Source: Dehalococcoidia bacterium (GTDB taxonomy: Bacteria > Chloroflexota > Dehalococcoidia > JACPQF01). From it: a DNA stretch of 6,753 nt. The stretch spans positions 1 to 6,753 of the forward strand of contig JAUSEJ010000215.1 in assembly GCA_030650265.1 (NCBI GenBank), written 5' to 3'. Below, piece after piece: positions 5,567-6,753 of the stretch. A program made the position numbers and the translations under genes. Position 1 is the first letter of the stretch; every line of letters starts with the position of its first letter. The notes under the pieces were generated by a model that was given only the letters and a program-made list of their open reading frames with translations, did not search any database and had not been told where the DNA came from.

Positions 5567-5593
5567 TAGTCTTTTCTCTTGACTTACTCTGGT

Positions 5594-6481
5594 CTACTGA
5601 GCGGCGTTCCAGGCCTGGGCTAACTGATCCGAGGTCAACTCGCCCATGGTTGTGTGGCGAAGTACAACAGGCCGATCAAGGTCGATGATGACGGCGAACA
5701 TGACCTTTATGCGTTGACCCGGGTTGACTGAGATTGTGCGGCCCACGCGACAGGCAAAGTTACCGGTTACTTTTGGCGCTTCGTGGATGTGGCCGTGGAG
5801 GGTGAGGAGTGGCTGATGTTTGGTGATGGCCGCTCTGATCGCCTTGCTTCCTACGTCGAGTCCTTCCGCGGTGCGGTCCAAACCCGTGCGGAAGGGAGGC
5901 GAATGCATGATGCAAATGCACTTTTCGGCGTCCGGCGTCCCGATGCCCAGGTTTTCTATCTCCTCTTCGATGCTCGGACGTTGGGAAAGGTAAGTGCCAA
6001 TATCGGCCTGCCTGATTTCACCGGCTTCTGAGTAGAAGACCGGGTTTGGCTCACCGGGGCAAGGTTCAATCGCCAAATCACGCCGGTCAAAGTCCTTCAT
6101 GCCAAACGGTGTGGGTGGTACGAAGGGCATCGTTAGCAAGACGTAGCCCCCGGCAATTCCGATTCTTTCTGGCTTGGCGCTGGCTACTAGTCCCGCCAAA
6201 TCCAGCTTCGCCAGGTCCAGAAACGCATCATGCCAGTCGTTATTGCCTGGCATCAGGTAGATTGGACAACCACCCAAAGCTCTGTGACTCAGCAACAAGG
6301 CCGGGAGAATCTCCCGAGCGAATTGCTTCTGCACACGGAGCATTTCTTCGTAGGGCCTGGCGATGGGGAAGAGATCGCCGCCGACGATGGCCATATCGAC
6401 ACGTTCATTCCTCGTGTGGTCGAGGAACTGGGAGTAGTGTTTTTGGCTTCCGTGGAAATCTGTTGCGAAGGCTAATCGCAC
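5594..6481 (-). CDS. Calcineurin-like metallophosphoesterase
   Basis: A 295-residue protein with all the metal-ligand motifs of the superfamily in order: D-x-H in FATDFHGS (Asp8, His10), GD in IVGGDLF (Asp36), the GN(N)D box in MPGNNDWHD (Asn80), a lone His in CIMHSPPF (His193) and the closing GHxH in LHGHIHEAP (His231, His233). These bind a dinuclear metal centre and hydrolyse phosphoesters; the substrate cannot be read from sequence. No signal peptide is seen, so a cytoplasmic location is likely. The GTG at 6481 is chosen because GGAGGA lies 9 nt upstream and the protein then begins MRLAFATDFHG, placing the first motif near the N-terminus as usual. An ATG at 6523 would overlap queA and add 14 unneeded residues. 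It follows queA by 16 nt and is probably co-transcribed with it. Confidence 0.9.
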   Translation of the reverse strand: MRLAFATDFHGSQKHYSQFLDHTRNERVDMAIVGGDLFPIARPYEEMLRVQKQFAREILPALLLSHRALGGCPIYLMPGNNDWHDAFLDLAKLDLAGLVASAKPERIGIAGGYVLLTMPFVPPTPFGMKDFDRRDLAIEPCPGEPNPVFYSEAGEIRQADIGTYLSQRPSIEEEIENLGIGTPDAEKCICIMHSPPFRTGLDRTAEGLDVGSKAIRAAITKHQPLLTLHGHIHEAPKVTGNFACRVGRTISVNPGQRIKVMFAVIIDLDRPVVLRHTTMGELTSDQLAQAWNAAQ

Positions 6482-6490
6482 TTGTTCTGC

Positions 6491-6496
6491 TCCTCC
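6491..6496 (-). promoter_or_regulatory. Ribosome binding site that sets the metallophosphoesterase GTG start
   Basis: GGAGGA on the minus strand begins just after the queA stop codon and ends 9 nt before GTG at 6481. No comparable site precedes the in-frame ATG at 6523, which lies within queA. Confidence 0.7.
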
Positions 6497-6497
6497 G

Positions 6498-6753
6498 TTA
6501 GAGAATAAGCATCGCGTCGCCAAAACTGTAAAACCGGTACTCCTGACGAATCGCTTCCTCGTAAGCGCCTAATATCTTCTCCCGTCCGGCGAAGGCGCTG
6601 ACGAGCATGAGCAAAGTGGAGCGGGGCAGGTGGAAGTTGGTAATAAGTGCGTCGACTACCTTGAACTCGAAACCAGGAAGCATGAATAGACTGGTCGGAC
6701 CAGAACATGGGTTGAGGGTTGTGGGACGAGGGTTGAGGGCGGAGGGTGGAGGG
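6498..6753 (-). CDS. queA: S-adenosylmethionine:tRNA ribosyltransferase-isomerase, C-terminal part
   Basis: Only the last 84 residues are in the window. They match the QueA C-terminus closely: a segment [20 protein letters not shown] (start through about 6690 to 6650), then [40 protein letters not shown] and the terminal [10 protein letters not shown]. QueA transfers and isomerises the ribosyl moiety of SAM onto 7-aminomethyl-7-deazaguanine in tRNA to form epoxyqueuosine. The stop is TAA. Upstream of PCSG the frame remains open but reads as a Pro-rich stretch ([14 protein letters not shown]) encoded entirely by the heptamer repeat at 6709-6753. This lies where QueA proteins vary in a surface loop, so the repeat seems to be an in-frame insertion. 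I cannot see whether the frame continues correctly beyond the edge. The queA frame leads into the metallophosphoesterase gene after 16 nt. Confidence 0.92.
   Translation of the reverse strand, partial: PPPSALNPRPTTLNPCSGPTSLFMLPGFEFKVVDALITNFHLPRSTLLMLVSAFAGREKILGAYEEAIRQEYRFYSFGDAMLIL
6709..6753 (+). repeat. Heptanucleotide GGGTTGA tandem repeat, G-quadruplex-capable, inside queA
   Basis: GGG runs occur at 6709, 6716, 6723, 6730, 6737, 6744 and 6751, an exact 7-nt period. Units read GGGTTGA, GGGTTGT, GGGACGA, GGGTTGA, GGGCGGA and GGGTGGA, with a seventh GGG at the window end, so the array may continue. Seven G-triplets with 4-nt loops meet the usual G-quadruplex pattern on the plus strand, the template strand for queA. 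Degeneracy between units suggests it is not freshly expanded. Confidence 0.85.

Noticed and set aside
6523..6523. ATG at 6523 as the metallophosphoesterase start.
   Set aside because: It lies inside the queA coding region without a ribosome site, whereas GTG at 6481 has GGAGGA 9 nt upstream and gives the normal N-terminus.
1..6753. CRISPR arrays, tRNA or rRNA genes, insertion sequences and attachment sites.
   Set aside because: I saw no spaced direct repeats, cloverleaf-like segments, transposase-like frames or flanking duplications in the window. In particular, no selC tRNA is present to support the selenocysteine call locally.

Overview
This 6.75 kb window is a densely packed stretch of bacterial chromosome, moderately GC-rich. 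No marker gene fixes the taxon. The mix (long-form hpf, a DUF362 protein, queA, a MerT/HMA fusion and membrane-anchored PD40 propeller) would fit Chloroflexota or a similar environmental lineage, but that is a guess. Almost all genes lie on the minus strand; the exception is the DUF362 gene at 2465-3577.

Right end (6753 to 5594, minus): the 3' end of queA (tRNA queuosine synthesis) carries a seven-fold heptamer repeat that is G-rich on the plus strand, and is followed 16 nt later by a calcineurin-like metallophosphoesterase with a GTG start. Middle (5566 to 3755, minus): a TTGACA/TATCCT promoter overlapped by a near-perfect dyad drives a membrane-anchored PD40 beta-propeller gene and then, 26 nt later, a MerT-type mercury transporter fused to a C-terminal heavy-metal-associated (HMA/MerP-like) domain.

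The main result is in that last gene. The reading frame appears to stop at the sequence GMT, exactly where the HMA metal-binding CxxC begins. The next codons are TGA-GCT-GGC-TGA, and the same frame then runs on for 61 further codons that read as the rest of a complete HMA domain. Both cysteines of CxxC are thus replaced by in-frame TGA, while every other Cys in the protein uses TGC/TGT. A perfect 7-bp hairpin with a six-base loop (G at its second position) lies 23 nt after the second TGA and 32 nt after the first, as expected of a bacterial SECIS. I read this as a double-selenocysteine (UxxU) MerTP selenoprotein, which ordinary gene calling would truncate and lose about 65 residues.

Left half: a divergent promoter region (about 2306-2464) separates the plus-strand DUF362 gene from a minus-strand operon of hpf (ribosome hibernation), a 1-phosphofructokinase-family sugar kinase, and a nucleotidyltransferase-like gene that runs off the left edge. 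The DUF362 promoter is so close to its start codon that the predicted mRNA leader is only about 12 nt. The DUF362 gene and the merTP gene are convergent, separated by about 177 nt with no gene and no convincing terminator.
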